Positions 10,791 through 20,940 of a DNA stretch of 64,000 bases are shown in pieces; positions within the stretch are counted from its first letter, which is position 1; each line of letters begins with the position of its first letter. The stretch spans positions 51,786,169 through 51,850,168 of the forward strand of contig OZ010586.1 of the NCBI GenBank assembly GCA_963932145.1, given 5' to 3'. Made by a program: the position numbers and the translations under genes. Under the pieces are notes generated by a model. The model was not told where the DNA came from. It saw only the letters and a program-made list of their open reading frames with translations, and made no database searches. Source of the DNA: Acanthosepion lycidas (Eukaryota; Mollusca; Cephalopoda; Sepiida; Sepiidae).

Positions 10791-11062
10791 AACAATGTTT
10801 ATTGATCAAGTGTGAAGAATATATACATAGTTGTGGGAAAAGGTGGTAAGAATTGTTCATTGCAGTTCTTTAGCTGCCACTGGTGTCTGTATCCTCCAGT
10901 TTTCTTCAGGTGATATACGTTAGAATTTTGAACCAAACCCTGAAAAAGGCCAAAGATTACAATGGTGGAAACATCATGAACATGGCAATAAAGATAAGGA
11001 CAACAGTCTAAACAGTATAAATAGTGTAAATAGTTAGAATACCGCATCTCAAAAATATAGAC
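10791..11062. mobile_element. Partial copy of TIR/tRNA-like repeat family
   Basis: It shows the family's right half: TTCTTCAGGTGATATACG, the AAGGCCAAAGATTACAATGG region, then AAAGATAAGGACAACAGTCT and a fading AAATAGTGTAAATAG terminus. Confidence 0.55.
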
Positions 11063-11830
11063 GGAGGTGTAAGAGTGTTGTCGTTAAGGCCGGGAGTTGA
11101 CTGAATTTTTGGGTTGGTCAATCAAGGTCATAGTTGGTGTCAGGCAATACATCTGAAGTGGATTAATGAAGCCAAGTGTAGTGTCATTGTTGGGATTTGA
11201 TGTATCCCCTTCCTGAAGGTTGAAATTGAGACCAGTGCAATGTTTGATGGGTTGGCAGTCGTGTAAAAAGGCTGGTGTTGAAGCCAAACTGCCTGGTATG
11301 GTGCAGCGGGGGGGGTTGATCGATTGAGGTTACAGTGATGGTTGGATTCATGGAAAAACCTGGTAAGGTGCATTGGTGGATTGCTTGCCGAGGTTATGAT
11401 GGTGGCTGCAGTTAGCAAGGCTACAAATCTGATTTTATCGATACAGAGGGTGTGAGCATGAAGAGTCAGAAGTCATTAATCTGGCCTTGCTGTTACAAGG
11501 GGTGCAATGGCAGGTGGGTAGCAGAATATCTCCATTGATGGTGGCAATGAGGGATGCCTGGATTTGGATTGTGTGGACATCAAGTTGTTAGAAATCATGG
11601 TGGTAGTGTTGGGAGCCTGGCAGTGTCAAAGCTAGCCTGTTACCCACATTCTGCATATGAAGATTTGGGTGAGATAGTGAAGCTTGGGTGACATCACCAT
11701 CATGACAAGAGAAATGATCATTGTGGTGACAGTGATAGCACACCTAGTGTTGGCAGTTGGCCTTTTAGCCAGCTATTGCGTCCATCATCTATGAAGGATT
11801 TTCCTTTAAAGAAATCTTGTGGACCCTAAG
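11063..11830. other. Less AT-rich block, unclassified, probably an old retroelement
   Basis: GC is clearly above the surroundings, with several short overlapping minus-strand frames (11084-11287, 11140-11418) rich in Pro, His and Thr. A His/Cys-rich stretch (CYHCHHNDHFSCH) is readable antisense near 11700. It vaguely recalls a gag-like zinc knuckle but does not fit the Cx2Cx4Hx4C spacing. I do not recognise the family. Confidence 0.3.
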
Positions 11831-12834
11831 GGTCATCATTTTTTTTTGGCAGGGACACTAGTGATTGGCTATTGTGTTTTATTGCAGGGTTTTGTTTTGT
11901 GAACCAGATGCGATGCTCAGAGCCCCTGCACAGAAAACTTTTTTTTATTTTGCGTTTAGCTTTCTTAGCATTCACATCCAGCCAATATGTAAAGAGAATC
12001 AGAAAGAGATCTAATTGCAGCGGAGTATAACACTACAAATAGAAATCATTTAAACTCTCACTGTCCTATTAGTAATGTCTGATAATATGTGACAAAATTT
12101 TCCATATGTAAAAAAAAAAAAAATTATTTACTTTTAGACTTCATCAGATTAGTATCAGCCAAATTAAAGGTATATGGTTTTGGGTTCTTCTTCAAAAATT
12201 CAATCTTCTTGCAAGAGTGTGAGTGATTCTCTTTCTCTTCTTGTATGTCAGGTGTTTATAAAACTTCTTGTCATATGGTTGTCTTGTATGTGCATATTCA
12301 AAGTTCAGCTGGCTTCAATTCCTAGCTATATTGGTGTATGCCTAAAATCTTTTGAGGCCCGATGCTACACTTGGTAGCTTTCAGGTCAACTCTAGAGCTC
12401 TTCAGTGTTTTGATGTTTTGTAGTGACTCCAAATACAAAACTTACTTTGGTATCTTTTAAAGTGAAGTATATATTGGGGTCACCATAGATCATCTCTTCT
12501 CAGATCAAGGTTCCTGATAGACAATAAATTCTATGCAAGCCTCTGGTATTTTCTAGCATGAATCACATGCAACACTTTCAATGCCTCCTTCCATCACATA
12601 TATATAACATATAAAATAACATTAAATCCAAAAGAACTTGAAGTAAAATAATATAAATCAATACTGGAATAGGTTATATAATAAAAGGTTTGTAAATGCA
12701 TAATATATTTTGTTTCTTTTAAGAAAATGACCACCATACAATAATACATGAAAAAAATCTCTTCAGGATAAAGAAAAACTTTAGAACTTTAAGAAAAATG
12801 GATTACAAAATTATAATAGACTTTATTTGAACTA
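11831..12834. other. Spacer, nothing recognised
   Basis: Mixed AT-rich sequence; a 67-codon plus frame at 12174-12377 has no recognisable features. Confidence 0.5.
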
Positions 12835-12945
12835 TTGTTCACATCTTGATTATTATAGATGTTATTATAGACACAATGTTTCAATCCAGTACCATCATCA
12901 AGTGTTCATTGATTTGTCTGATATAGGATTGTAGAGAGTCCCGAT
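12835..12945 (+). mobile_element. Half copy of the 265-bp TIR element seen at 27590
   Basis: TTTGAACTATTGTTCACATC, then TTATTATAGACACAATGTTTC and ATCATCAAGTGTTCATTG, parallel the left part of the element at 27590-27854. The right terminus is missing. Confidence 0.5.
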
Positions 12946-13194
12946 AAAAAAAAAGCAAATAAAATATAAAAATAAAATATATAAACAAAAATAAAAAGAA
13001 TTTAAATTAAAATAAGGCATTTTCACTTTCCTTTAAACCCATTATCTCTTTCTTTCTTTCTCTCTTTCTCTCTAAACTTCTCTTTCTATACTTCTCTATC
13101 AACTGAAGAGAAGGCTACCCTCAAATAAAAAGAGGAAGAAGAAAAGACTGAACTCAGCTGGAAATTTGCAAGAGTGGAGCCTACTTATTTGTGA

Positions 13195-13545
13195 TTAAAA
13201 CATACCAAAAATCAGAGAGACTCTACACAAAACTCCTGTTATAAAAACATGAAAAGAAAGGAATGCCAGAAAATAAAAGTCATTTTGGTCAATACAAAAA
13301 ACTGACACAAAGAGGCTGTTGATGTTAGTCAAAACCAATGTCTGTGCCAGAGCCTCTGAGCCTGGTCGAAATGGGTATAAAATCACACCACTTAACCAGA
13401 AGAAAGAAAAGACAGTGAGAGTGATGAACAGAATGCTACCACAGAGTAACCAGCCATGCATGACACATCAAGAAGTAGTTAAGAGGTCATCTGCTAATGA
13501 TATTTATGTCTGGCTTTGGGCCAAGAAAAACAGAGTAGCTTGACA
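13195..13545. other. Unassigned block with overlapping open frames on both strands
   Basis: A minus frame (13195-13461, 88 codons) is strongly hydrophobic (GSILFITLTVFSFFWLSGVI). A plus frame (13319-13543) reads NQKKEKTVRVMNRMLPQSNQ and ends WAKKNRVA. The plus frame has the more protein-like composition; the minus one may be hydrophobic only because its complement is Lys/Asn rich. No family was recognised. Confidence 0.25.
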
Positions 13546-13879
13546 CTGACCTATTTCTAATATTAATACTACTATCCCTATCATGGTCTGAATTTAAGCT
13601 GCACTACTGGACCTTCTGATTACTACCAATATCTGCCTTATTAACAAACTTTTTACTACACCGAATACTAAGGGACTCACTTATCACTCTAAAGAAAATA
13701 AAAATATATTATTTATTTTAAAACTTTGAGTTTATTTTATTCCAAAGTTTCCAGTAAAGAAAATTCTACCACCTAATTACAGGATATTGTTTGATTGATA
13801 TTTGTTCTCCAACTAAAACTCACAACCACAAGCTGACAGCAACACATATTTAACCAAATGTCTATATCCACTGATATCC

Positions 13880-14400
13880 TGATGGTTGCCCCTTGTTGTG
13901 GTGGAGGGGCTTGCATGGTCCAATGACTCTGAGAGCAATGCTATCAAGAGTTTTAAACTCGTGATAGACGCCCCACATCTTGGCAGCAAGGTCAAAGACA
14001 AGAACTTAGACTAAGTGCAAAAAACCCCAAAAGACCCCAACAGTTGAACAAATGGATGATGATTACAAGAGATCTTAACACAAATGAAGAGGGATCTGCA
14101 TGATGGATATGCTACAGAAGGCACTGCTCAAAATTATAACAGTCAGCAGTCCATTGCAGTTTTATAATTGGATTCTGCATGTTTCATTCTATATGCGCTA
14201 CAGAGGAAGGTCATGAAATCAAGCGTGTGTGTCACTTCCTGGTAAGTTGAACAAATTCATGTCATCAGCACTTTCTTCTTTTCTGTCACCTCCAACCAAC
14301 ACTTGCAAAGCCAAATGACAATAGTGAATGGATGACAGAAGCAGGTTTTGATAAAACTGGAAGTTTCTAACCCAGAACCTGCATGCTGGTGATGAATTTA
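13880..14400 (+). mobile_element. LINE 5' region, RTE-like
   Basis: GTTGTGGTGGAGGGGCTTGC, then TCCAATGACTCTGAGAGCAA and a tract of AAACCCC-type text, resemble the 5' leader of RTE-type LINEs, which starts near GGTGGAGGGG(T/C)TTGCGTG. No ORF survives. Confidence 0.45.
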
Positions 14401-14991
14401 ATTATCAATGCTATCATTATAAAGGAATCAATCAGCAAAGAAGAAATTAAATTCTTGGATACGAGATAAAGCCAACGATGATATCCACTATGCCATCATC
14501 ACGAAAGACATCAGTGGCGCATTTTTGGAGGCCTTTATATTCAGTTTTAGGTAGTTTTGACATTTGGATATCATAGCAGTTTTGTGCTATTTTTTGATAA
14601 TTTTGCATTTCATTTTTGAGATGAAGAATTATCAAAATACAAGAACAATAGCTGGCATCACAGGGACAAAATAACACAATAAGTAACAGATATCTTGTAT
14701 CAGCCAAACAATGGACTCCGGAAGATGGCTAGAGGGTATTTGGTTGAAACATTGTCTATAATTAATATAAGCACAATAGTTTGAATAGATTAAAGTATAT
14801 TGAGAATTCTTTATCTCAAAAAGGAAATACAAAACAAAATTATAAATAAAAGGAATTTAGCAATCCTTTTGGATTATTTTTATATCACACAATGCAGGAT
14901 CTTACATTTTAAAAAACTATCAACAAGATTTCACACAATTCCACACTCAATGAAAATCCATGCAAGTTCACACCAGACCTCAAGTGAAACT

Positions 14992-14995
<4 letters not shown>
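14401..14995. other. Spacer, nothing recognised
   Basis: A weak inverted similarity appears around ATTTTTGATAATTTTGCATT and GAATTATCAAAATACAAG, but there is no clear element. Confidence 0.4.

Positions 14996-15037
<42 letters not shown>
14996..15037. repeat. (TA)n microsatellite
   Basis: Uninterrupted (AT)21, abutting a reversed Penelope arm. Confidence 0.95.
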
Positions 15038-15039
<2 letters not shown>

Positions 15040-15205
15040 CATTGAATATGACAGACAAGGTGTTTTGATTTAGTTTTTTATACAATTTCTCATGTGATCT
15101 AATAATTTTTTTTTTCTCTTTGGATGATAAATTATATAAAAACTGTCCAATTGTTCTTTTTATCCAAGAGCTTTTGGCTATACATTTAGCCATATTCAAG
15201 GTTGA
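15038..15205 (-). mobile_element. Penelope-like arm, inverted copy
   Basis: The reverse complement matches 15460-15652: CATTGAATATGACAGACAAG, TACAATTTCTCATGTGATCT and CCAATTGTTCTTTTTATCCA recur inverted there. The sense translation includes HEKLYKKLNQNTLSVIFNE, matching the other arm's HEKLYKKTKSKHLVCRIQ. Confidence 0.55.
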
Positions 15206-15459
15206 AATATATTAACTGTTAACAAGAAATAGTTTGTTGTATGTATGTATTGATATAATGTTTTCATTTTCAAAAAACGGTCAAGATCTTGTGTCCATGT
15301 TCATAGTTGATATTATTAAGTATTGTTTTTTTTGTTTTTATTTATAAGGCTTCCATTATTTTTAACCTTTTTTTGCATGTAGATGATGCTATTATATTTC
15401 TGTTGTTAACAAGTATGCTACAAATAGGGTCCAATAGGGTCTCCATGGGTATTTAAATG

Positions 15460-15647
15460 TATAAATTAAATGTATAGCCAAAAGTGTTTGGATAAAAAGA
15501 ACAATTGGACATTTTTATATAATTTATCATCCAAAAAGGAAAAAAATATTAGATCACATGAGAAATTGTATAAAAAGACTAAATCAAAGCATCTTGTCTG
15601 TCGTATTCAATGAAATGTGCATGAAAGAAGGATTGCTGCCTAAATAC

Positions 15648-15652
<5 letters not shown>
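15460..15652 (+). mobile_element. Penelope-like arm, forward copy
   Basis: The plus strand reads EGLLPKYTN just before (TA)n at 15652. That is the same junction as in the 6.6-kb element (LLPKYTN then TA repeats). It forms an inverted pair with 15038-15205 around about 255 bp of unrelated AT-rich DNA. Confidence 0.6.

Positions 15653-15682
<30 letters not shown>
15652..15682. repeat. (TA)n microsatellite
   Basis: (AT)15 in continuity with the Penelope LLPKYTNI codons. Confidence 0.95.
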
Positions 15683-15684
<2 letters not shown>

Positions 15685-15906
15685 AATATAGATAACTATA
15701 CTCGTTTCGAAAAACCCTCGAATTTTTGATTTGCCAATAATCAAATCAATCTCGAGGGAAAAAAGTTTTTAAAAAAGAAAGAGCTACAAACATGAAAGTC
15801 TGTCAAAAAAAATCGCACAGATGCAGGTTTGAAGCCCAAAGAAAAAACCCCGACACGAGTAAACAACTAACTAACAAAAGAGCTCAATACAACCGTAGAG
15901 CAGACC
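15683..15906. other. Unclassified segment before the hairpin
   Basis: It contains a 12-15 bp imperfect inverted pair (CCCTCGAATTTTTGATTTG with CAAATCAATCTCGAGGG) near 15712-15762, then Lys-rich text (AAACCCCGACACGAG). It may be part of the same element as the adjoining hairpin. Confidence 0.4.
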
Positions 15907-16038
15907 TAGATACACCTAGTGAGCCAGACAAACCTACCTAGGTTTCACCTAAACAGATCGTCAGGGAAAGTTGGCTGACTTTCCCTGACAATCCGTTTAG
16001 GTGAAACCTAGGTAGGTTTGTCTGGCTAACTAGGTGTA

Positions 16039-16042
<4 letters not shown>
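15907..16042. repeat. 136-bp long hairpin (inverted repeat)
   Basis: Bases 15907-15974 are the near-perfect reverse complement of 15975-16042, with only a few mismatches, mainly near the centre (GTTGGCTGAC). The outer ends (TAGATACACCTAG...) run straight into a 58-bp (TA)n tract. A perfect-looking 68-bp stem with almost no loop is unusual and suggests a recent fold-back or MITE. Confidence 0.9.

Positions 16043-16098
<56 letters not shown>
16041..16098. repeat. (TA)n microsatellite
   Basis: Uninterrupted (TA)29 starting at the outer end of the hairpin. Confidence 0.95.
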
Positions 16099-16101
<3 letters not shown>

Positions 16102-16109
16102 CATTGTTG

Positions 16110-16520
16110 AAGATGTTGAAAAAATGGTTGGCTCATTCTACCACTTCAAGAAGGATTTTACCCCTTCTGCTCTGCTTTATCTTTGCAAAAGCCAGATTAG
16201 GACAAAAATGAAGTATTGTTGTCTTATCTTGGCTGGATCTGCTCAATCCTCACTTTCCAACCTTGAGTCCAAAATCATTTATGTTGTTTTGGTTGCAAAT
16301 TTTTTCCAACAAGCAGAATATTGCAAATCTATCACTGCTCTGTCATTATTTCCATGAGTTCCATTCCTTAGTTCCACCATTTTAAACCTTTACAGATCGG
16401 ATACTCCATGTTACTTCCACAGAATTAAAACATCATCATTTTCAAGGATCAATCATTATCTTTCCTACTTTTCCTCATAATCTCCACCTCTTATCATCTT
16501 TTTCATTCATATCACACACT
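16110..16520 (+). mobile_element. LINE 3' end, CR1/jockey-like (copy B)
   Basis: The frame at 16124-16357 reads MVGSFYHFKKDFTPSALLYL and KSQIRTKMKYCC. This is the RT C-terminal motif pattern (YKSQIRPxMEYCCHIW) also seen at 22545 and 43600-44280. It is broken after about 77 codons. Confidence 0.65.
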
Positions 16521-16607
16521 TCATTCATCATAAACATTTTAATAGTAACATTTTATTTTGTGTGGTTCTCAAGCCTTGTATTGGTTGAATTTAAATATTC
16601 AAATATA

Positions 16608-16687
16608 TTAGGTTGGTGCAAAAATAATGTCGTTTTCTCACATATGTTACTATGTGAGAAAACGACATTATTTTTGCACCAACCTAA
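16608..16687. mobile_element. 80-bp palindromic mariner MITE (MADE1-like), copy 1
   Basis: It begins TTAGGTTGGTGCAAAA and ends with its exact complement, flanked by TA on both sides (16606-16607, 16688-16689). Total length is 80 bp with 37-bp arms and a tiny centre. Length, termini and TA duplication match the human MADE1 design derived from an Hsmar1-type mariner. Confidence 0.92.
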
Positions 16688-16689
16688 TA

Positions 16690-17520
16690 TCATCACTTGA
16701 ATACCAGGGAATTTTTCTGATCATTCATTGATCATCTCACAAGAAAGAAATGTCAGTATATTAAAACTATTTGTAATGATTTGGTCATTTTAGTGCAGTA
16801 TACAGGTTATTAACTTTGTGTTCACCAATATAGTGGCAAGGAGGCTACCTAATATTGAAAGTGAAGTTGTTATCAATATGGCAACGTTGTAGTTATCAAT
16901 ATGGCAGCACTATGCTCACTAATAAAAATATGAAAAAGAGTATCATATTAAAATAACTTTATTGCAGTTATTTGAATGAACAGTCAGTCTTTGGTAGAAT
17001 CAATATGGCAACATCTTGGCTTGATTTATGGTAGGTATATACATAAATAAATTGGTGATAGTTCACTTGTAGGTTAGTACAATGCAAATTAGTAGTGAGT
17101 TAATGAAACCAGGATGAAAAGAATTGTGGAAGAAGGCTGATAAAGGTGTTGGTGTTTTAGTCCAGAGGGTATAATTGTGAGATATTTGTAGCAGAACTAA
17201 CTAATGTCTTTAGTTTGGAATTCCCTTTTTGTACTGGAAAAATGGATCATAGAAAAGGATCAGAGTAAATATATTTTCTATATCAAGCTCTGATTGGCAC
17301 AACCATCCACTGAAATTAATAACTCACTTCATTTAAATTCTCCATAATAAATGTTTTAATACAAGCACTTTAAATTTAGTCTACTATTTATTAGAGTGTA
17401 TCAAAGTGTTTGATTATTAATTTGCCTTGTTGAGATGCTGTGCCTAACCTGGGAGGGAATGAAAATGAAACACTGATGGCCTTTCTTTTATGTTAAGCTA
17501 ATTATCTGTCTATTTTTCTG
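16690..17520. other. Spacer with three ATCAATATGGCA motifs
   Basis: TATCAATATGGCAAC or close variants occur near 16873, 16894 and 17000. No element or gene was assigned. Confidence 0.4.
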
Positions 17521-17892
17521 AGATGAGGTATTGTAATTATTTACACTATTTACATTGTTTGAACTGTTGTCCTCATCTTTATTGTCATATTCTTGATGTT
17601 TCAGCCATTGTACACTCCAGCCTTCTTGTGAGTTCAATACCTGACCACAGCAGAGGTGAACAAAACAGTTGAGTTACTAAAAGGGAAATAACTGAAACTG
17701 AGGTATCCAGAAAAGGCATGGCATGTGGAACTAGAACAGTCCACCCCAGTGGATGAAATAAAGTGTTCGGTTCAAAATTCCAATGTATATCACCTGAAGA
17801 AGGCTCGAGTGCACAATACCTGAGACATCGTGAATATGACAATAGTTATTGATGACAACAGACCAAACAATGTAATAAATGGAAATAGTTAA
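17521..17892. mobile_element. TIR/tRNA-like repeat family, full-length copy
   Basis: The left terminus GAGATGAGGTATTGTAATTA... and TGTTGTCCTCATCTTTATTG is mirrored on the right by GACAATAGTTATTGATGACA and AACAATGTAATAAATGG. Between them lie GAGTTCAATACCTGACC (B-box-like) and the shared block CACCTGAAGAAGGCTCGAG. A longer, better copy is at 53974-54335. Confidence 0.65.
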
Positions 17893-18217
17893 GCTAATTA
17901 ATTGCAAGTTTTTATTTACTATTTAATTTTTTGTACGTGGTTTGATTTCAAAACAAAAAAGAACAAGAACTTGAAAATAAGAACAAGAAAATAATGAATG
18001 AATTGTTAATACAAGTCAAACATTGATTTTTTTTTCATTCTTTCAATCTACCAACAATGGGAAAATGGTGACATTTCGGCTATTTACTAGAAGCTGTCTG
18101 TTTTGCAATTCATTCTGCATCTGTTAGGTTAGGACAGCTTGAATTTTCTTTATTACAATTCATGTATAAAAATTGCTAATGTCATCTTCAATTAAATCTT
18201 TATTCATATTCAAATAA

Positions 18218-18269
<52 letters not shown>
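18218..18269. repeat. (ATT)n trinucleotide repeat
   Basis: Uninterrupted run of about 17 ATT units. Confidence 0.95.
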
Positions 18270-18271
<2 letters not shown>

Positions 18272-18299
18272 ATCAGTGTTCTCCTTATCAAGTCAAATA

Positions 18300-18960
18300 T
18301 GGAACTGGATCATTAAGCCCAGAACTTCTGTATGCCATGTACCTTCAAGATGTGGGCAATTGTGGCTCTCCACAATTTCCAGTCTTTTGACCTTTGTGTA
18401 AGGTTGTGTTTTTGCTCTCCCTCCCAGTCCCTGTTCTGCCAACCATTTACATAAACTTGTTAAGATTATTCACTGTTTCCCTCTGTTTCTTTTGCCTTCA
18501 GTATGTCCTGTGAGCATTAAGTTTTCCAAGCCCTCTTTCCTCATTATTTGCTCTAAAATAATTTCAATGGTCTCTTTCTGATACTAAATTCCCTTTTTTG
18601 TTTCCATTTTCATTAACACTGTTGTCGCTCACATGTTCAGTCCATGGTATTCTCAGCATCCTTCTGTAGAAGCAGATTTCTGTTGTCTCAAGTCACTTCT
18701 TCCTCTGTGAGGAAATTATCTAGCATTCAATGACATATAGGAGGACTGATATTGCAGTTCAGTACTCTTTTCTTGTTTCTTGATACTTTGCTTAGCTTTT
18801 GGAAGAAAATTTTTGCTATCCCAATACAAATTCAAATTTCAATATCGCACTGTCTGTCCTGTTAAAACACTTCCTGTATATCTAAATTGTTGCACTTGAT
18901 GATTTTGGTATCTCCAATTTGTAATTTGCATGTTGGGTTGTTTTTTTTTACTAGCAATCA
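18300..18960 (-). mobile_element. LINE ORF2 C-terminal end (antisense)
   Basis: The minus-strand translation, with frame breaks, shows EYHGLNM then METKKGI and [15 protein letters not shown]. This is the tail seen in sense at 46740-47000 (RRMLRIPWTEH-type) and in part at 41130-41300. It is a clear relative of 2225-3850 and 57295-57700. Confidence 0.7.
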
Positions 18961-19724
18961 TGAATTCTGTCTTATAATTTGTTTAGTCCTTTCTTCTTGC
19001 TTTCCTTCACTAGCTTCTGGAGAGGTGGGGGCACAAAATGCCATTAAATTTTTTTCCCTTTGATATAAATTAAATTTGAACAAGGCAATGACTCCTAGGG
19101 TACTTGGATAAGTATATTTCATTCTGATCAAAGGTAGTCCCTGGTGGACACAAACACCCCACTGAAAGTTTTTCCCTTTGATTTAAATTAAATTTGAATT
19201 TGAACAAGAATGACTCCTATCCAAAATATAGAAGGAGAAAGCCAGAAGATGGAGGTCACATATTGATCATTGAGTAATATTAAAATGCATCATTTTTCTC
19301 CAAAAATTATAACAATGATTTAAAATGAATCATCATTTTCTTACAAAAAAATGTCTAACACACGGCAAGGCATGGGTAATTGAGCTAGTATAATATAGAC
19401 ATTGATTAATAGAGCAGCCAGTCATCATTATGATGTATATAACATATCACATATAATAAGCACTAGCTGTCTGTTTCGGAGCATATTTATCTGTTAATGT
19501 GGCTACCTAATACCTATTGCAGACACTTGCTCAGTTACATTTGTGTTTTCTTTAACAACCACAGAACCAACCTGTGGTTTATACTGAGTGGCCTGGGAGA
19601 TGGTAGCAGTAAAATTAGCTGTTTCCATTCAGGAAAACATTTGGCACTCATTGACTGAACAATTAATGTTACTATTGGCTGAAATTTATAAAAACTTTTT
19701 ACTAAAACAGTTTTGTTATGTTTT
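18961..19724. other. Spacer with an imperfect direct duplication
   Basis: TTCCCTTTGAT(A/T)TAAATTAAATTTGAA occurs at about 19056 and about 19168, followed both times by AATGACTCCTA. This implies an approximately 110-bp duplication. No gene was seen. Confidence 0.45.
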
Positions 19725-19731
19725 AATGAAT

Positions 19732-19790
19732 ATAGAGTGAATTCCTTTGTAGCTATTTATAAATAGCTACGAAGGAATTAACTCTGTATT
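19732..19790. repeat. Palindrome of about 58 bp
   Basis: GTAGCTATTTATAAATAGCTAC lies at the centre of arms reading (TA)TAGAGTGAATTCC and its near complement GGAATTAACTCTGTA. It is perfect over about 40 bases except for one T·G pair. Confidence 0.8.
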
Positions 19791-19943
19791 AACTCTGAGA
19801 CCAATCATGCTTCAATAAAGAATAGTGCCTGCAGCTACAAGCAGACAGTCTGTCATGCCATGGGTTGCTACAGATAAGCACACAGCATGGGGACAACATT
19901 AACTGTTTTCAAGGAAAGTAGACTCAAGTTCATTGTTATCTTT

Positions 19944-20190
19944 CTAGTATTGATGGAAGTTTCCTTCCAAACCTTTTGTTTTTGGTGGAAAATTAACACT
20001 TTGTGTATCATTATCTTCTTTTTGAGTTACCTGTTTTTGTTGATGTTGGAAGTGTTCAAGTGATGTGTTTTCTATTGATAAAACTCTTTGTTGAATGTCA
20101 TGAAGGAACTCACATTGAGGCAGGATCACCAGTTTGAACAGGGCATGTTTATGATAACTTCTGACTACATGCTAGCACAGCTATCAAAAG
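19944..20190 (-). other. Unassigned protein-like open stretch
   Basis: The minus strand stays open from about 20180 to a stop at 19944 and has a mixed, soluble-protein composition, unlike the Ile/Lys/Asn-rich noise elsewhere. Readable parts are HKHALFKLVILPQCEFLHD, IENTSLEHFQHQQKQ and PPKTKGLEGNFHQY. A possible acceptor (GCTGTGCTAG) lies upstream and a donor-like CAG/GTAACT lies inside. No family was recognised. It may be a relic exon or a piece of transposase. Confidence 0.25.
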
Positions 20191-20271
20191 CTCTCAAAAA
20201 GCTTCACGTATTCAATTTTACTAATAATATTGCTACCACTCCTGGTCTGTTGCTCCTGCAATATATATTTA

Positions 20272-20770
20272 GAGATTCTTGATAAAATCCAAACAAGAAT
20301 CTGCAATGTTATTGGTCCTGTACTGGCATCTTGACTTCACTCCCTTTTCCACCACCATAATATAGCTTTCCTGTGCCTTTTCTATAAATAGTTTCATGGT
20401 AATTGTTCTGATGAAATTTCTTCTATGGTACCTAGACTTTATGAATTTAAGCACAGTACTATATTGACAGCAAGGTCTCATCATTTTACAATTGAAATGA
20501 CTAGATGTAACTGTAAGTTCTATGTTAACAGCTTCTTCTATTGCACTTCTCAATTGTGTAATTCTCTTCTGGCTTCTTGCTTCCTAATCACCTTTGATCT
20601 TCAAAAATGTAAATTCAATGTCAGTCATTATCTTCTGTCATAATTTTTATTCTTTTATTGTCCTCTCTCCTTAACAGTAGTTTTTCTCATATTCTCTAAG
20701 ACTCAGTAACCTCTTGCATCCTAGTAGCTTTATTGCCTTGTTTTGGGTGAAATGATTAAAAAAAAACCTA
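20272..20770 (+). mobile_element. LINE 3' end, CR1/jockey-like (copy C)
   Basis: The translation across frames gives LDKIQTRICNVIGP, ALCLFYK-type text, FHGNCSDEISSMVPRL and the 3'-UTR signature TGCATCCTAGTAGC ending GGGTGAAATGATT then poly-A (20718-20767). It carries multiple stops. Confidence 0.75.
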
Positions 20771-20851
20771 GGTATGGTTTTTCTGATACTTTCTAGTCAT
20801 ATCAAATGCATCTATCCAGACCAATATTATTGAGAAGTCACTTCCTTGACT

Positions 20852-20940
20852 AATCAACCACTGTGAGACTAAAGTCTAGGCCCCATACTCAGGACATTAA
20901 TGTCTTACTCTTAACCACTTGGCCATGTATGTACCCATAT
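20852..20940 (-). mobile_element. tRNA-derived SINE head
   Basis: In reverse complement, TGGCCAAGTGGTTAAGAGT is a strong A-box match of tRNA-Ser/Leu type, followed by ATTAATGTCCTGAGTATGGG. There is no complete cloverleaf. Confidence 0.5.

Noticed and set aside
11663-11770. Gag zinc knuckle in the antisense Cys/His-rich text
   Set aside because: Spacing does not fit Cx2Cx4Hx4C and no neighbouring gag or protease was found.
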